Assembly (NCBI GenBank): GCA_045587185.1
Contig: JAZNBS010000011.1
Span: forward strand, 1-8,693
DNA: 8,693 nt
Source: UMGS172 sp045587185
GTDB lineage: Bacteria > Bacillota > Clostridia > Oscillospirales > Acutalibacteraceae
Direction of reading: 5' to 3'
In this document: one piece after another, positions 1 to 6,064 of the stretch
How positions within the stretch are numbered: position 1 is the stretch's first letter
Layout: each line of letters opens with the position of its first letter
Notes under the pieces: model-generated
The model's database searches: none
Told to the model about the DNA's origin: nothing
The model's input: only the letters and a program-made list of their open reading frames with translations
Made by a program: the position numbers and the translations under genes

Positions 1-83
1 ACATTATATCATATATTTTGAAATGTATCAATATAAAACGGAAGCACATTGTATATTGTAAGTAATGCTTTTAGCTCAATCCT

Positions 84-106
84 ATTGGTGTCAAAATTGG
101 CGTCAA
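84..106. repeat. Two tandem copies of an 11-base unit (attggYgtcaa), period 12
   Basis: Positions 84-94 and 96-106 read attggtgtcaa and attggcgtcaa, differing at one base. On the plus strand one frame reads IGVKIGVN; on the minus strand one frame reads LTPILTPIG. A stop codon at 72-74 closes the plus frame upstream, so no gene can be built here. The repeat is directly visible. What it does is unknown, and it may be a degenerate coding remnant at the window edge. Confidence 0.5.
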
Positions 107-124
107 TGTTAATATTCAATCAAA

Positions 125-174
125 ACATAAAAATAAGAAAAGCCTTGTAAACATAGCGTTTACAAGGCTTTTCT
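125..174 (-). terminator. Rho-independent terminator of the tRNA-fMet gene
   Basis: A perfect 17-base-pair stem (136-152 with 158-174) closes a 5-base loop. On the minus strand it is followed by a T-rich tail (tatttttat). The stem begins one base after the encoded CCA end of the tRNA, so it terminates the tRNA transcript directly. The outer four to five stem pairs are A-T rich, so in the plus direction it could also form a hairpin, but no plus-strand gene lies upstream in the window. Confidence 0.9.
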
Positions 175-175
175 T

Positions 176-252
<77 letters not shown>

Positions 253-291
253 ACGTGTAAAATTTTTAGCAATCTTTACGATTGTTTGGTT

Positions 292-320
292 ATTATACCA
301 TACTCATCTTAAAATTGCAA
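292..320 (-). promoter_or_regulatory. Sigma-A promoter of the tRNA-fMet gene
   Basis: On the minus strand, TTGCAA (315-320) and a perfect TATAAT (292-297) are separated by 17 bases. The bases just before the -10 box are TGG, giving an extended -10. Expected transcription start is near 285, leaving a leader of about 30 bases to be trimmed before the tRNA. This is the strongest promoter match in the window, in keeping with a highly expressed stable RNA. Confidence 0.88.
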
Positions 321-438
321 GTCTTTTTTCGTTATTTGTTATTTATTTTTTATACCCTGAAGTCATGTCGCTTAACACAGCCTTCTTTATTATATGCTGG
401 ACGATCACTTTTTATTCACAGTTATATTGCTTGCTTTA

Positions 439-467
439 TTGACTGCAGACTTTTTCAACGTTAAACA
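439..467 (+). promoter_or_regulatory. Possible upstream promoter for the paraslipin gene
   Basis: TTGACT (439-444) and TAAACA (462-467) are separated by 17 bases. The layout closely resembles the better-placed promoter at 514-542, and both share the string tattgact. It is about 120 bases from the start codon. In AT-rich DNA such matches arise by chance, so this is tentative. Confidence 0.35.
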
Positions 468-513
468 GGTGTTTTTCGCACAGTAATACAATGATATTTT
501 GTTTATTATTTTA

Positions 514-542
514 TTGACTTGCTTTCTTTAGTGTGATAAACT
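514..542 (+). promoter_or_regulatory. Promoter of the paraslipin gene
   Basis: TTGACT (514-519) and TAAACT (537-542) are separated by 17 bases. Transcription would start near 548-550, giving a leader of about 40 bases. The inverted repeat at 547-566 lies on that start. Confidence 0.65.
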
Positions 543-546
543 TTTC

Positions 547-566
547 TTAGAACTTTAGTGTTCTAA
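547..566. promoter_or_regulatory. Operator-like inverted repeat at the paraslipin transcription start
   Basis: TTAGAAC (547-553) and GTTCTAA (560-566) form a perfect 7-base inverted repeat around TTTAGT. It starts a few bases after the -10 box and ends before the ribosome binding site. That is a typical place for a repressor dimer, or for a small hairpin at the 5' end of the mRNA. It contains GAAC and GTTC, but with a 6-base rather than the 4-base gap of the Bacillus LexA box, so I do not call it a LexA site. Confidence 0.45.
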
Positions 567-588
567 TCAATTACAAAGGATGGTTTTT

Positions 589-1533
589 ATGGAATTATAT
601 CTAATAATCGCAGGCGTCGTTCTGGTTTTGCTTTTACTTTGTCTGAAAATCGTTCCTCAGGCAACAGAATACGTTATTGAGCGCCTTGGTAAATACAAAG
701 GCACTTGGAGTGCGGGTCTGCACTTCCTTGTTCCGTTTATCGACCGTATTGCCAAAAAAGTAACCTTAAAGGAGCAGGTTCTGGACTCTCCTCCTCAGCC
801 GGTCATCACCAAGGACAATGTTACTATGCAGATTGACACGGTTGTTTATTTTAAGGTGTTTGACTCCAAACTTTTCACTTATGGTGCCGTGAACCCCATC
901 AGTGCGCTTTCTAACCTTACCGCAACCACCTTGCGTAACATTGTCGGCGAGCTTGAGTTGGACGACACTCTGACCTCACGCGATACCATCAACGGCAAAA
1001 TGACCGAGATTCTTGACTCGGCAACCGACCAATGGGGTATCAAGGTCAACCGCGTTGAGTTGAAAAATATCATCCCTCCCGCTGAGATTCAGAACGCTAT
1101 GGAAAAGCAGATGAAGGCTGAACGTGACCGCCGAGAGACCTTGCTTGAGGCTGAGGGTCACAAGGCCGCCGTTATTACCCGTGCAGAGGGTGATAAACAG
1201 GCTATGATTCTTGCCGCAGAGGGTGAGCGCGATGCACGGATTGCGCGTGCAGAAGGCGAAGCCAAGGCAATTCTGCTTGCCAAGCAAGCCGAGGCTGACG
1301 GTCTTGCCGCTTTGAAGACCGTGGGTGTTGACATGGCCGTTCTTGAACTTAAAAAATATGAGGCATTGGTTGCTATGTCGGATGGCAAGGCATCCAAGAT
1401 TATCGTTCCTACCGATGCAGTTGATATGACCCGTTCCAATGTATTCTTCTCGGAGACATCGGGATTGGGCGATGTTACCTCACCTGAGGAGGACACTCCC
1501 GCGCCAGAAAAGAAAGACCCTTGCTGTGACTGA
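589..1533 (+). CDS. Paraslipin/stomatin-like SPFH (band 7) membrane protein
   Basis: A 314-residue protein. One hydrophobic segment (about residues 3-20) anchors the N-terminus in the membrane. The SPFH/band 7 domain follows (about 23-180), with the family stretch RVELKNIIPPAEIQNAMEKQ near 155-174. A long charged helical region (about 176-240) carries AEG repeats at 188, 199, 210 and 221, typical of paraslipins (QmcA/HflK relatives) that assemble into ring-shaped membrane scaffolds. The tail is acidic and proline-rich and ends PCCD. I chose the start at 589 because AAAGGA (575-580) lies 8 bases before it; an in-frame ATG at 580 overlaps that site and would add only MVF. Bacterial paraslipins are often paired with an NfeD protein, which is absent here. 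The family assignment is secure. The cellular role (membrane microdomains, protease control) is inferred from the family. Confidence 0.93.
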   Translation: MELYLIIAGVVLVLLLLCLKIVPQATEYVIERLGKYKGTWSAGLHFLVPFIDRIAKKVTLKEQVLDSPPQPVITKDNVTMQIDTVVYFKVFDSKLFTYGAVNPISALSNLTATTLRNIVGELELDDTLTSRDTINGKMTEILDSATDQWGIKVNRVELKNIIPPAEIQNAMEKQMKAERDRRETLLEAEGHKAAVITRAEGDKQAMILAAEGERDARIARAEGEAKAILLAKQAEADGLAALKTVGVDMAVLELKKYEALVAMSDGKASKIIVPTDAVDMTRSNVFFSETSGLGDVTSPEEDTPAPEKKDPCCD

Positions 1534-1557
1534 TAAAACAATCTACAACTGTTAAAC

Positions 1558-1603
1558 AAAAGGCACTTTGCACACCTTTTAAAGGTTGCAGAGTGCCTTT
1601 TTT
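1558..1603. terminator. Bidirectional terminator between the paraslipin and M16 peptidase genes
   Basis: GGCACT...AGTGCC and the inner TGCA and ACCTTT arms form a long stem with one bulged C and a G-T pair. It is flanked by AAAA on the left and TTTTTT on the right. The plus direction gives a good U-run (1598-1603) for the paraslipin mRNA. The minus direction gives CCTTTTG for the peptidase mRNA. The run of T reaches the last base of the peptidase stop codon. Confidence 0.88.
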
Positions 1604-2862
1604 CATTTTTGCAGTAACAATAACATCTGTCGGTAAAAGTCTTCACTTTCAACTTCACCCACAGCCGAAAGCGCTACTGTTTCGGGGTTGGTTACAAGCG
1701 CGGCCACCTCTTTAACTGCGTCCAACGTCACGTTGTTGATTTCTTCAAGTATCCCATCAAGGTCGGTATAACGGCTGTTAAGCAACAGTTGTCTGCCTGC
1801 CGAGGATGCGATGGCCGACATACTTTCATTAGAAAGCACTATCCCAGCCTTGAACTGTTCGCGGGTTAATTCAATCTCTTCTGCCGTGATTTCGTCACGG
1901 GTCTTTTTGAGTATTTTTGCGATTTCTTTGAAAAACCTCTCCTGATTCTTCGGCGCAAGTCCTGCCGAAACGCCGAACATTCCTGTGCCGAGGTAACTTG
2001 AACTGAACGAATAAGCCGAATAGGCAAGCCCCAATTCTTCACGGATGCGACGGTTTATTTTGGATGATGCCGCACCGCCCAAAATCGACGAATAGAATGA
2101 GGCCGCATATCTCAGACTGTGTCCGTAAGGCAGTCCGTTAAAGCAGAAAGCCACCTGGGTCTGTTCGGTTTCTTTTTTGCAAAGGGTGATTCCACCGCTT
2201 ATTGTTGTTTTGTCATAATTTACAAAGTTGCCCGTGTTGGTGCGATCCCCAAAATAGGTTTCGAGTATATACAGTACCTCTTGGCGGTCGAAATTTCCGC
2301 AAAGTGAAACCACAGTGCGTTCGGGCGCATAGGTCTTGGACATATACTGAAAAAGTTTATCTGCATCAAAATTCTGCACTGTTTCCCTTGTGCCTAAAAT
2401 GTTGAATCCAAGCGGTTTTCCCTCGAAGCACAAAGCGTTAAGCAAATCGGAGCAAAGGTCCTCGGGCGAGTCCTCATACATTCCGATTTCTTCCAGAACA
2501 ACCCCTTTTTCGGTTTCGATATCGTGTTTGTCAAACCGTGGGTTGCAGACCATATCGCACAATAGGTGCAATGTTCTGGGGACGTGTTCGGTCAGTGCGC
2601 GAGAGTAAAAACAGGTATATTCTTTGGTTGTATAGGCATTGAGTTGACCGCCCATAACGTCTGATTCACGGGCAATATCCTGTGACGAGCGTGCGGCTGT
2701 GCCCTTGAACACCATATGTTCGATAAAATGTGAAATCCCGCTTGTGGGTGTGGTTTCAAAACGGTTGCCTGCCGCAATATAGATACTGACCGCCGCCGAA
2801 TGAGCCTCGGCTCTGTGGTCTAAAGCCAACGTTAATCCGTTGTTTAAAGTTATTTTTTCCAT
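1603..2862 (-). CDS. M16 family zinc metallopeptidase (MlpA/YmxG-like)
   Basis: A 419-residue single-unit M16 peptidase, about the usual length for the M16B group (mitochondrial processing peptidase beta-like, Bacillus YmxG/MlpA). The inverted zinc motif HFIEH is at residues 45-49: His45 and His49 bind zinc and Glu48 is catalytic. The third ligand, Glu125, lies in VVLEEIGMYED, 76 residues after His49 as the family requires. The second half holds the RIREELGLAYSAYS segment characteristic of the C-terminal M16 domain. No signal peptide is seen, so it is probably cytosolic and probably works as a dimer on peptides or small unfolded proteins. The start follows TAGGG with a 5-6 base gap, a modest ribosome site, and a good promoter stands at 2907-2935. 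In Bacillus the homologue is near the PNPase gene; here it stands alone. All catalytic residues are present. Confidence 0.93.
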   Translation of the reverse strand: MEKITLNNGLTLALDHRAEAHSAAVSIYIAAGNRFETTPTSGISHFIEHMVFKGTAARSSQDIARESDVMGGQLNAYTTKEYTCFYSRALTEHVPRTLHLLCDMVCNPRFDKHDIETEKGVVLEEIGMYEDSPEDLCSDLLNALCFEGKPLGFNILGTRETVQNFDADKLFQYMSKTYAPERTVVSLCGNFDRQEVLYILETYFGDRTNTGNFVNYDKTTISGGITLCKKETEQTQVAFCFNGLPYGHSLRYAASFYSSILGGAASSKINRRIREELGLAYSAYSFSSSYLGTGMFGVSAGLAPKNQERFFKEIAKILKKTRDEITAEEIELTREQFKAGIVLSNESMSAIASSAGRQLLLNSRYTDLDGILEEINNVTLDAVKEVAALVTNPETVALSAVGEVESEDFYRQMLLLLQK

Positions 2863-2906
2863 TCTGTCCCTACTCTTTGAGTACTTTCTAAATATATATT
2901 ACTCAC

Positions 2907-2935
2907 ATTATACTATCAAAATCCTTTTAAATCAA
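2907..2935 (-). promoter_or_regulatory. Promoter of the M16 peptidase gene
   Basis: On the minus strand, TTGATT (2930-2935) and a perfect TATAAT (2907-2912) are separated by 17 bases. Transcription would start near 2900, about 38 bases before the start codon. Confidence 0.8.
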
Positions 2936-2962
2936 TCGTTCCCATAAAATTTTTCATATCTC

Positions 2963-2991
2963 TTGCCAAATGGATAAAAATATTGTAAAAC
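2963..2991 (+). promoter_or_regulatory. Promoter of the HAD phosphatase gene
   Basis: TTGCCA (2963-2968) and TAAAAC (2986-2991) are separated by 17 bases. The whole element matches the lepA promoter (5997-6025) at 24 of 29 positions, including the spacer. It is divergent from, and does not overlap, the peptidase promoter at 2907-2935. Confidence 0.65.
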
Positions 2992-3013
2992 ACAGTAGAT
3001 ATATGCTATGGAA

Positions 3014-3019
3014 AGGCGG
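3014..3019 (+). promoter_or_regulatory. Ribosome binding site deciding the HAD phosphatase start
   Basis: AGGCGG differs from the AGGAGG consensus at one base and lies 9 bases before the ATG at 3029. It is downstream of the alternative ATG at 3008 and therefore argues against that start. Confidence 0.6.
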
Positions 3020-3028
3020 TTGCCAAAA

Positions 3029-3802
3029 ATGAAAGCCTTAAAAGATAAGGTGGCTTTTATATGTGATATGGATGGCGTTATTTACCACGGAAGCCGTGTG
3101 CTACAAGGCGTTGTTGAGTTCATAGGATGGATGCAGGAGAACGATAAAAAGTTTGTTTTTCTGACCAACAGTTCAGAACGCACACCGCACGAACTCAGTA
3201 TGAAACTTGAGAGAATGGGGTTAAAAGTATCACCCGACCATTTTTACACAAGCGCAATGGCTACCGCAGAGTTTTTGAAAGGTCAGAATGCGGGTTGCAC
3301 CGCTTACGTTATAGGCGAGGCTGCATTGACCAAGGCTTTGTATGACCAAGGGATATATATGAACGATGTCAACCCTGACTATGTTGTTGTGGGTGAAACC
3401 AGAACATACAGTTTTGAGAAGATTGAAAAGGCCGTCAATCTTGTGCTGAAAGGCGCAAAACTCATCGGCGCCAATCCTGACATTACTGGTCCAACCGAGA
3501 AAGGTATTATGCCCGCTACGGGCGCACTGATTGCGCCGATTGAGATTGCAACGGGCAAAAAGGCCTATTTTGTCGGCAAACCCAATCCTTTGATGCTTCG
3601 CCACGGACTCAGGACGTTGGGTTGCCATAGTGCCGACATTGCTTTTGTCGGCGACCGTATGGATACCGACATCATTGCAGGCATCGAGTCCAATGTTGAC
3701 ACCGTGTTGGTGCTTTCGGGTGTCACGAAAGAACAAGATATCAACAACTTCCCTTATCGTCCCAAGTATATTTTGAACGGTGTTGGTGAGATTGTGAAGT
3801 AG
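3029..3802 (+). CDS. HAD-IIA family sugar/nucleotide phosphatase (NagD-like)
   Basis: A 257-residue haloacid dehalogenase phosphatase of subfamily IIA, the group of E. coli NagD and Bacillus AraL. Motif I is DMDGVIY, with nucleophile Asp13 and general acid Asp15. Motif II is TNSS (46-49). Motif III is Lys184 in VGKPNP. Motif IV is GDRMDTD (208-214), which binds magnesium. The C2-type cap lies between motifs II and III. The usual C-terminal GVT string is also present (LSGVTKEQD). Such enzymes hydrolyse small phosphorylated metabolites; the substrate cannot be read from the sequence. I chose the start at 3029 because AGGCGG (3014-3019) lies 9 bases before it. An ATG at 3008 in the same frame would add seven residues but has no ribosome site. 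It is transcribed alone and ends at the hairpin at 3817-3850. Confidence 0.93.
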   Translation: MKALKDKVAFICDMDGVIYHGSRVLQGVVEFIGWMQENDKKFVFLTNSSERTPHELSMKLERMGLKVSPDHFYTSAMATAEFLKGQNAGCTAYVIGEAALTKALYDQGIYMNDVNPDYVVVGETRTYSFEKIEKAVNLVLKGAKLIGANPDITGPTEKGIMPATGALIAPIEIATGKKAYFVGKPNPLMLRHGLRTLGCHSADIAFVGDRMDTDIIAGIESNVDTVLVLSGVTKEQDINNFPYRPKYILNGVGEIVK

Positions 3803-3816
3803 AATCACAAAGAATT

Positions 3817-3850
3817 AAGGGAGACCGTTGGGCAACGGTCTCCCTTTTAT
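3817..3850. terminator. Terminator between the HAD phosphatase and beta-helix genes
   Basis: GGGAGACCGTT (3819-3829) pairs perfectly with AACGGTCTCCC (3834-3844) around GGGC, followed by TTTTATTTATT. It is a strong plus-strand terminator for the phosphatase. The minus-strand tail (TTAATTCTTT) is less ideal, but as the beta-helix gene ends at 3854 with no other hairpin, it probably serves both. Confidence 0.9.
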
Positions 3851-3853
3851 TTA

Positions 3854-4921
3854 TTAAATTTCATTTTCCTTAAATCCGTTGGCCATGTTTTGTGACCAAT
3901 CCAGATTAACCTTGTCACCAGCGTACAAAACCTCGGTACCTACAGTGGCACGGAAAACGCACTTGTTAACCAAAAGTTTGCCCCTTATGTGGTTTACGGC
4001 AACCGACTTTTTAAGACCCATCAGCCTGTTGTTGAAGAAATCACAACCCACGATTCGTGTGTAGTCGGCTTGGACGTTAAATCCGATTTCAGCGGTATCG
4101 GCATAGCAACCGTCGAAAATATTATAGCAGCCCAAAATGTCGAACGCAATGGAGTTTTTAAGCATTTCGGGAACTTCGTTTTGAAAATCAACCTTGCTGG
4201 TATCCTTGCCGTAAACCCCGTTTAGCAAAGAACTCTTACGCTCGGCATAAATGTCAGACCATTCCTCAACGCTGTGATTTTCGGGCGGAACGGTGCCGCT
4301 CCACAAATGGCAACGGCTGATGCGGTTGGCTGAGCCCAAAATCCTCATTCCAACGGTATAATCAATAACAAAGCAATCGCTAAAATGGGAATCGTGGCGG
4401 TCAGACCATATTCCAACGTTACCTGCAAGGCCTTTCATAGTGCATTTGCAGTAAACGTTGTTGCAAACGAGTTCGTAAATATGTCCGCCCTTTTCACCGC
4501 CGACATAAAGACCGTATTGCTTGCCGTTGTGCAGTGCTGTGCCGGTAATTGTGAAATGGTGCGCATTGGTGATAGCAAGACAACTTGCCTTGCCGTTGCC
4601 CTCAATGTCACCGCCCTCAATAAACAACCCCAAATTGTCATAAACACTGCCGTCGTCATTGAACAAGGTCAACTTGTGGTAGTTGGCTTCCGGTTTATAG
4701 GTCAGGACAAAGTCCATCTCCTCCTCGGCAATAAGCCTTGCCGCAGGATGCATTTTGAGTGAGCATCGGTTTGTGATGACCAATGGGGTTTTTATGCTGT
4801 AATCGCCTTTTGGAATGCAAAGAATCCCGTTTTCGGTGGCATCGATTGCCCTTTGGATTCTTTCAGAATCACTTTTGTCGGTAGGAAGTCTCAAAAATTC
4901 GGTCAAAATATTATCGTACAT
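3854..4921 (-). CDS. Right-handed parallel beta-helix protein, pectate-lyase/GH28-like, cytoplasmic
   Basis: A 355-residue protein. Its first 60 residues match the opening of pectate-lyase-3/GH28-type helices: SERIQRAIDATENGILCIPKGDYSIKT corresponds to the family pattern of an IQ-A-ID helix followed by a PxGxY strand. The rest alternates short beta strands with Asn/Gly/Cys turns, including GGDIEGNG (103-110), which resembles the GG-IDGNG turn of polygalacturonases. I do not find the GH28 catalytic signatures NTDG, GHG or RIK. There is no signal peptide, and 12 cysteines are spread through the chain, both fitting a cytosolic location. It could be a polysaccharide lyase, epimerase or an inactive binding protein; substrate unknown. 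AAAGGAG lies 6 bases before the start. It is divergent from an AraC regulator that probably controls it. Confidence 0.75.
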   Translation of the reverse strand: MYDNILTEFLRLPTDKSDSERIQRAIDATENGILCIPKGDYSIKTPLVITNRCSLKMHPAARLIAEEEMDFVLTYKPEANYHKLTLFNDDGSVYDNLGLFIEGGDIEGNGKASCLAITNAHHFTITGTALHNGKQYGLYVGGEKGGHIYELVCNNVYCKCTMKGLAGNVGIWSDRHDSHFSDCFVIDYTVGMRILGSANRISRCHLWSGTVPPENHSVEEWSDIYAERKSSLLNGVYGKDTSKVDFQNEVPEMLKNSIAFDILGCYNIFDGCYADTAEIGFNVQADYTRIVGCDFFNNRLMGLKKSVAVNHIRGKLLVNKCVFRATVGTEVLYAGDKVNLDWSQNMANGFKENEI

Positions 4922-4958
4922 AATTTTCTCCTTTAAAGATTTATAAATACAGCGGCAA

Positions 4959-4978
4959 CAGCATCGGTTAAAATGCTG
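4959..4978. repeat. Short inverted repeat in the leader of the beta-helix gene
   Basis: CAGCAT (4959-4964) and ATGCTG (4973-4978) are perfect complements around 8 bases. It lies in the roughly 105-base untranslated leader expected from the promoter at 5034-5062. It could be a protein site or a weak mRNA hairpin; no U-run follows, so it is not a terminator. Confidence 0.3.
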
Positions 4979-5023
4979 ACATACCGAGCATTACGTAGAA
5001 ACAATAAGCCATTCTATTAAATC

Positions 5024-5042
5024 ACCTATACAGATTATAGGT
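5024..5042. promoter_or_regulatory. Operator-like inverted repeat in the divergent control region
   Basis: ACCTATA (5024-5030) and TATAGGT (5036-5042) are perfect complements around CAGAT. The repeat covers the -10 box (5034-5039) and the start region of the minus-strand beta-helix promoter. A protein bound here would block that promoter. It also lies about 40 bases upstream of the -35 of the AraC gene. Confidence 0.45.
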
Positions 5043-5062
5043 TTATGGAAGATAACAAACAA
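5034..5062 (-). promoter_or_regulatory. Promoter of the beta-helix gene
   Basis: On the minus strand, TTGTTT (5057-5062) and a perfect TATAAT (5034-5039) are separated by 17 bases. Transcription would start near 5027, with a leader of about 105 bases. The -35 is imperfect, as expected for a promoter that needs an activator. Confidence 0.6.
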
Positions 5063-5083
5063 TAAAACTTTTTGAGATATTTA

Positions 5084-5112
5084 TGGACTTTTTTGACCTT
5101 TTGTGTTAAAAT
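5084..5112 (+). promoter_or_regulatory. Promoter of the AraC-family regulator gene
   Basis: TGGACT (5084-5089) and TAAAAT (5107-5112) are separated by 17 bases, and TGT before the -10 makes an extended -10. TATAAT directly overlapping downstream (5112-5117) has no matching -35. Expected leader is about 28 bases. Confidence 0.55.
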
Positions 5113-5146
5113 ATAATCAAGACCAAATGAAACGGCGGCGACTTAG

Positions 5147-5953
5147 ATGGAAGATAAAACAATGCATCAAAGGCTCACTGAACTGCATTTAAAAAAAGAC
5201 ATAGGAATGTATTATTGCGGCAAAAGAATTGATACCCTGAACCACACTTACGGCCCCGAAATACGAAACCACTATTTGTTTGTACTTGTGGACAAGGGCA
5301 AAGCCCAAACATGTGACGGTAAACCGTTGACATTTTGTGAACACGACCTTTTTGTCATGTGTCCCAACACGAAAATTCACTACAAAGCGCTGACATCTTG
5401 GAGTATAACATGGCTCGGATTATACGGCGAAGCGGTCAAGGAATATATGGACATTCTGGGGGTAACACCGCAAAGTCCGGTGCTGCACATTACTCTTTAT
5501 AACGAACTGAAGGCGATTATGGATCGGATTTATGATGTCTCAAAAAATATGAAAATCGATTCCAGACTGCATATTTCGGGTTTGATTTATGAGTTCTTCT
5601 CGATTTTGATGAAAACCACGAGCACAACCCAAAAGACAGATTTAATCGATTCGGCTTTAAGAATAATCGACTACAACTTCTGCGAAAACATATCAATCGA
5701 GCATATTGCTGAGCGTTTGGGTATTAACTCCGCCTATTTTTCAAGAAAGTTTACAGAAAAAACGGGGTTGCCACCCAAAAAATATATCTTGAAAAAGCGC
5801 ATTGAAAGAGCAAAAGAATTGCTGTGTACCACTGATGCCGGCATTTTTGAGGTGTCGAATTCAGTGGGCTATGAGGACCAGTTTTATTTTTGCCGTGTGT
5901 TTAAACACTTTACGGGTTTCTCACCAAGCGAATACAGAAAATCAATAAAGTAA
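5147..5953 (+). CDS. AraC/XylS-family transcriptional regulator
   Basis: A 268-residue regulator. The N-terminal half (about 15-110) has the strand-rich pattern of the AraC cupin sensor domain, including the NHYLFVLVDKGK and EHDLFVMCPNTKIHY segments. A linker helix region follows (about 117-175). The DNA-binding half carries two helix-turn-helix units: ISIEHIAERLGINSAYFSRKF (182-202) and IFEVSNSVGYEDQFYFCRVFK (233-253). It ends with the signature FTGFSPSEYR, typical of the family. The ligand is unknown; a sugar or oligosaccharide is the usual guess for such cupin-AraC proteins in Firmicutes. The likely target is the divergent beta-helix gene. The start at 5147 has GGCGG 8 bases before it; a second in-frame ATG at 5162 is possible. 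No clear terminator follows before the lepA promoter. Confidence 0.92.
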   Translation: MEDKTMHQRLTELHLKKDIGMYYCGKRIDTLNHTYGPEIRNHYLFVLVDKGKAQTCDGKPLTFCEHDLFVMCPNTKIHYKALTSWSITWLGLYGEAVKEYMDILGVTPQSPVLHITLYNELKAIMDRIYDVSKNMKIDSRLHISGLIYEFFSILMKTTSTTQKTDLIDSALRIIDYNFCENISIEHIAERLGINSAYFSRKFTEKTGLPPKKYILKKRIERAKELLCTTDAGIFEVSNSVGYEDQFYFCRVFKHFTGFSPSEYRKSIK

Positions 5954-5996
5954 TGCGAAATAGCCAACCTTGTGTGTCAAATTTATGTCAGACACC

Positions 5997-6025
5997 TTGC
6001 CAAATTGTTAAAAATATGATAAAAT
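5997..6025 (+). promoter_or_regulatory. Promoter of lepA
   Basis: TTGCCA (5997-6002) and TAAAAT (6020-6025) are separated by 17 bases. It starts about 44 bases after the AraC stop codon, so lepA probably has its own transcript. It is similar along its length to the HAD phosphatase promoter at 2963-2991. Confidence 0.68.
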
Positions 6026-6064
6026 AAACCGAATATATGATTATTTGTGAAACAAGGAGCAACA

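Larger units (their letters stand above)
321..588. other. AT-rich intergenic region without a gene
   Basis: The gap between the tRNA and the paraslipin gene is AT-rich. Short open frames here (up to 87 codons) lack ribosome binding sites, and one begins inside the antisense of the tRNA, so I do not call them. The region does hold two promoter-like elements facing right (439-467 and 514-542) and an inverted repeat (547-566), listed separately. Confidence 0.6.

Noticed and set aside
547..566. LexA (SOS) box before the paraslipin gene
   Set aside because: It has GAAC and GTTC, but the gap is 6 bases instead of the 4 of the Bacillus box, and the outer bases differ.
1158..1658. A 166-codon minus-strand open frame opposite the paraslipin gene
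   Set aside because: It is the antisense shadow of the repetitive AEG region and runs through the terminator at 1558-1603; it is serine/alanine-rich and has no start signals.
3230..3808. A 192-codon minus-strand open frame opposite the HAD phosphatase
   Set aside because: It lies within a gene with all HAD motifs intact and encodes nothing recognisable.
4385..4762. A 125-codon plus-strand open frame opposite the beta-helix gene
   Set aside because: Antisense shadow; it lacks a ribosome site and shows no recognisable domain.
5954..5996. Terminator after the AraC regulator
   Set aside because: Only a 5-base pairing (GTGTC with GACAC) around a 12-base loop is present, with no U-run; too weak to call.
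6047..6064. Upstream GTG start for lepA
   Set aside because: It would place the AAGGAG ribosome site inside the gene; the product starting at 6065 begins MSIPQERIRN, as EF4 proteins usually do.
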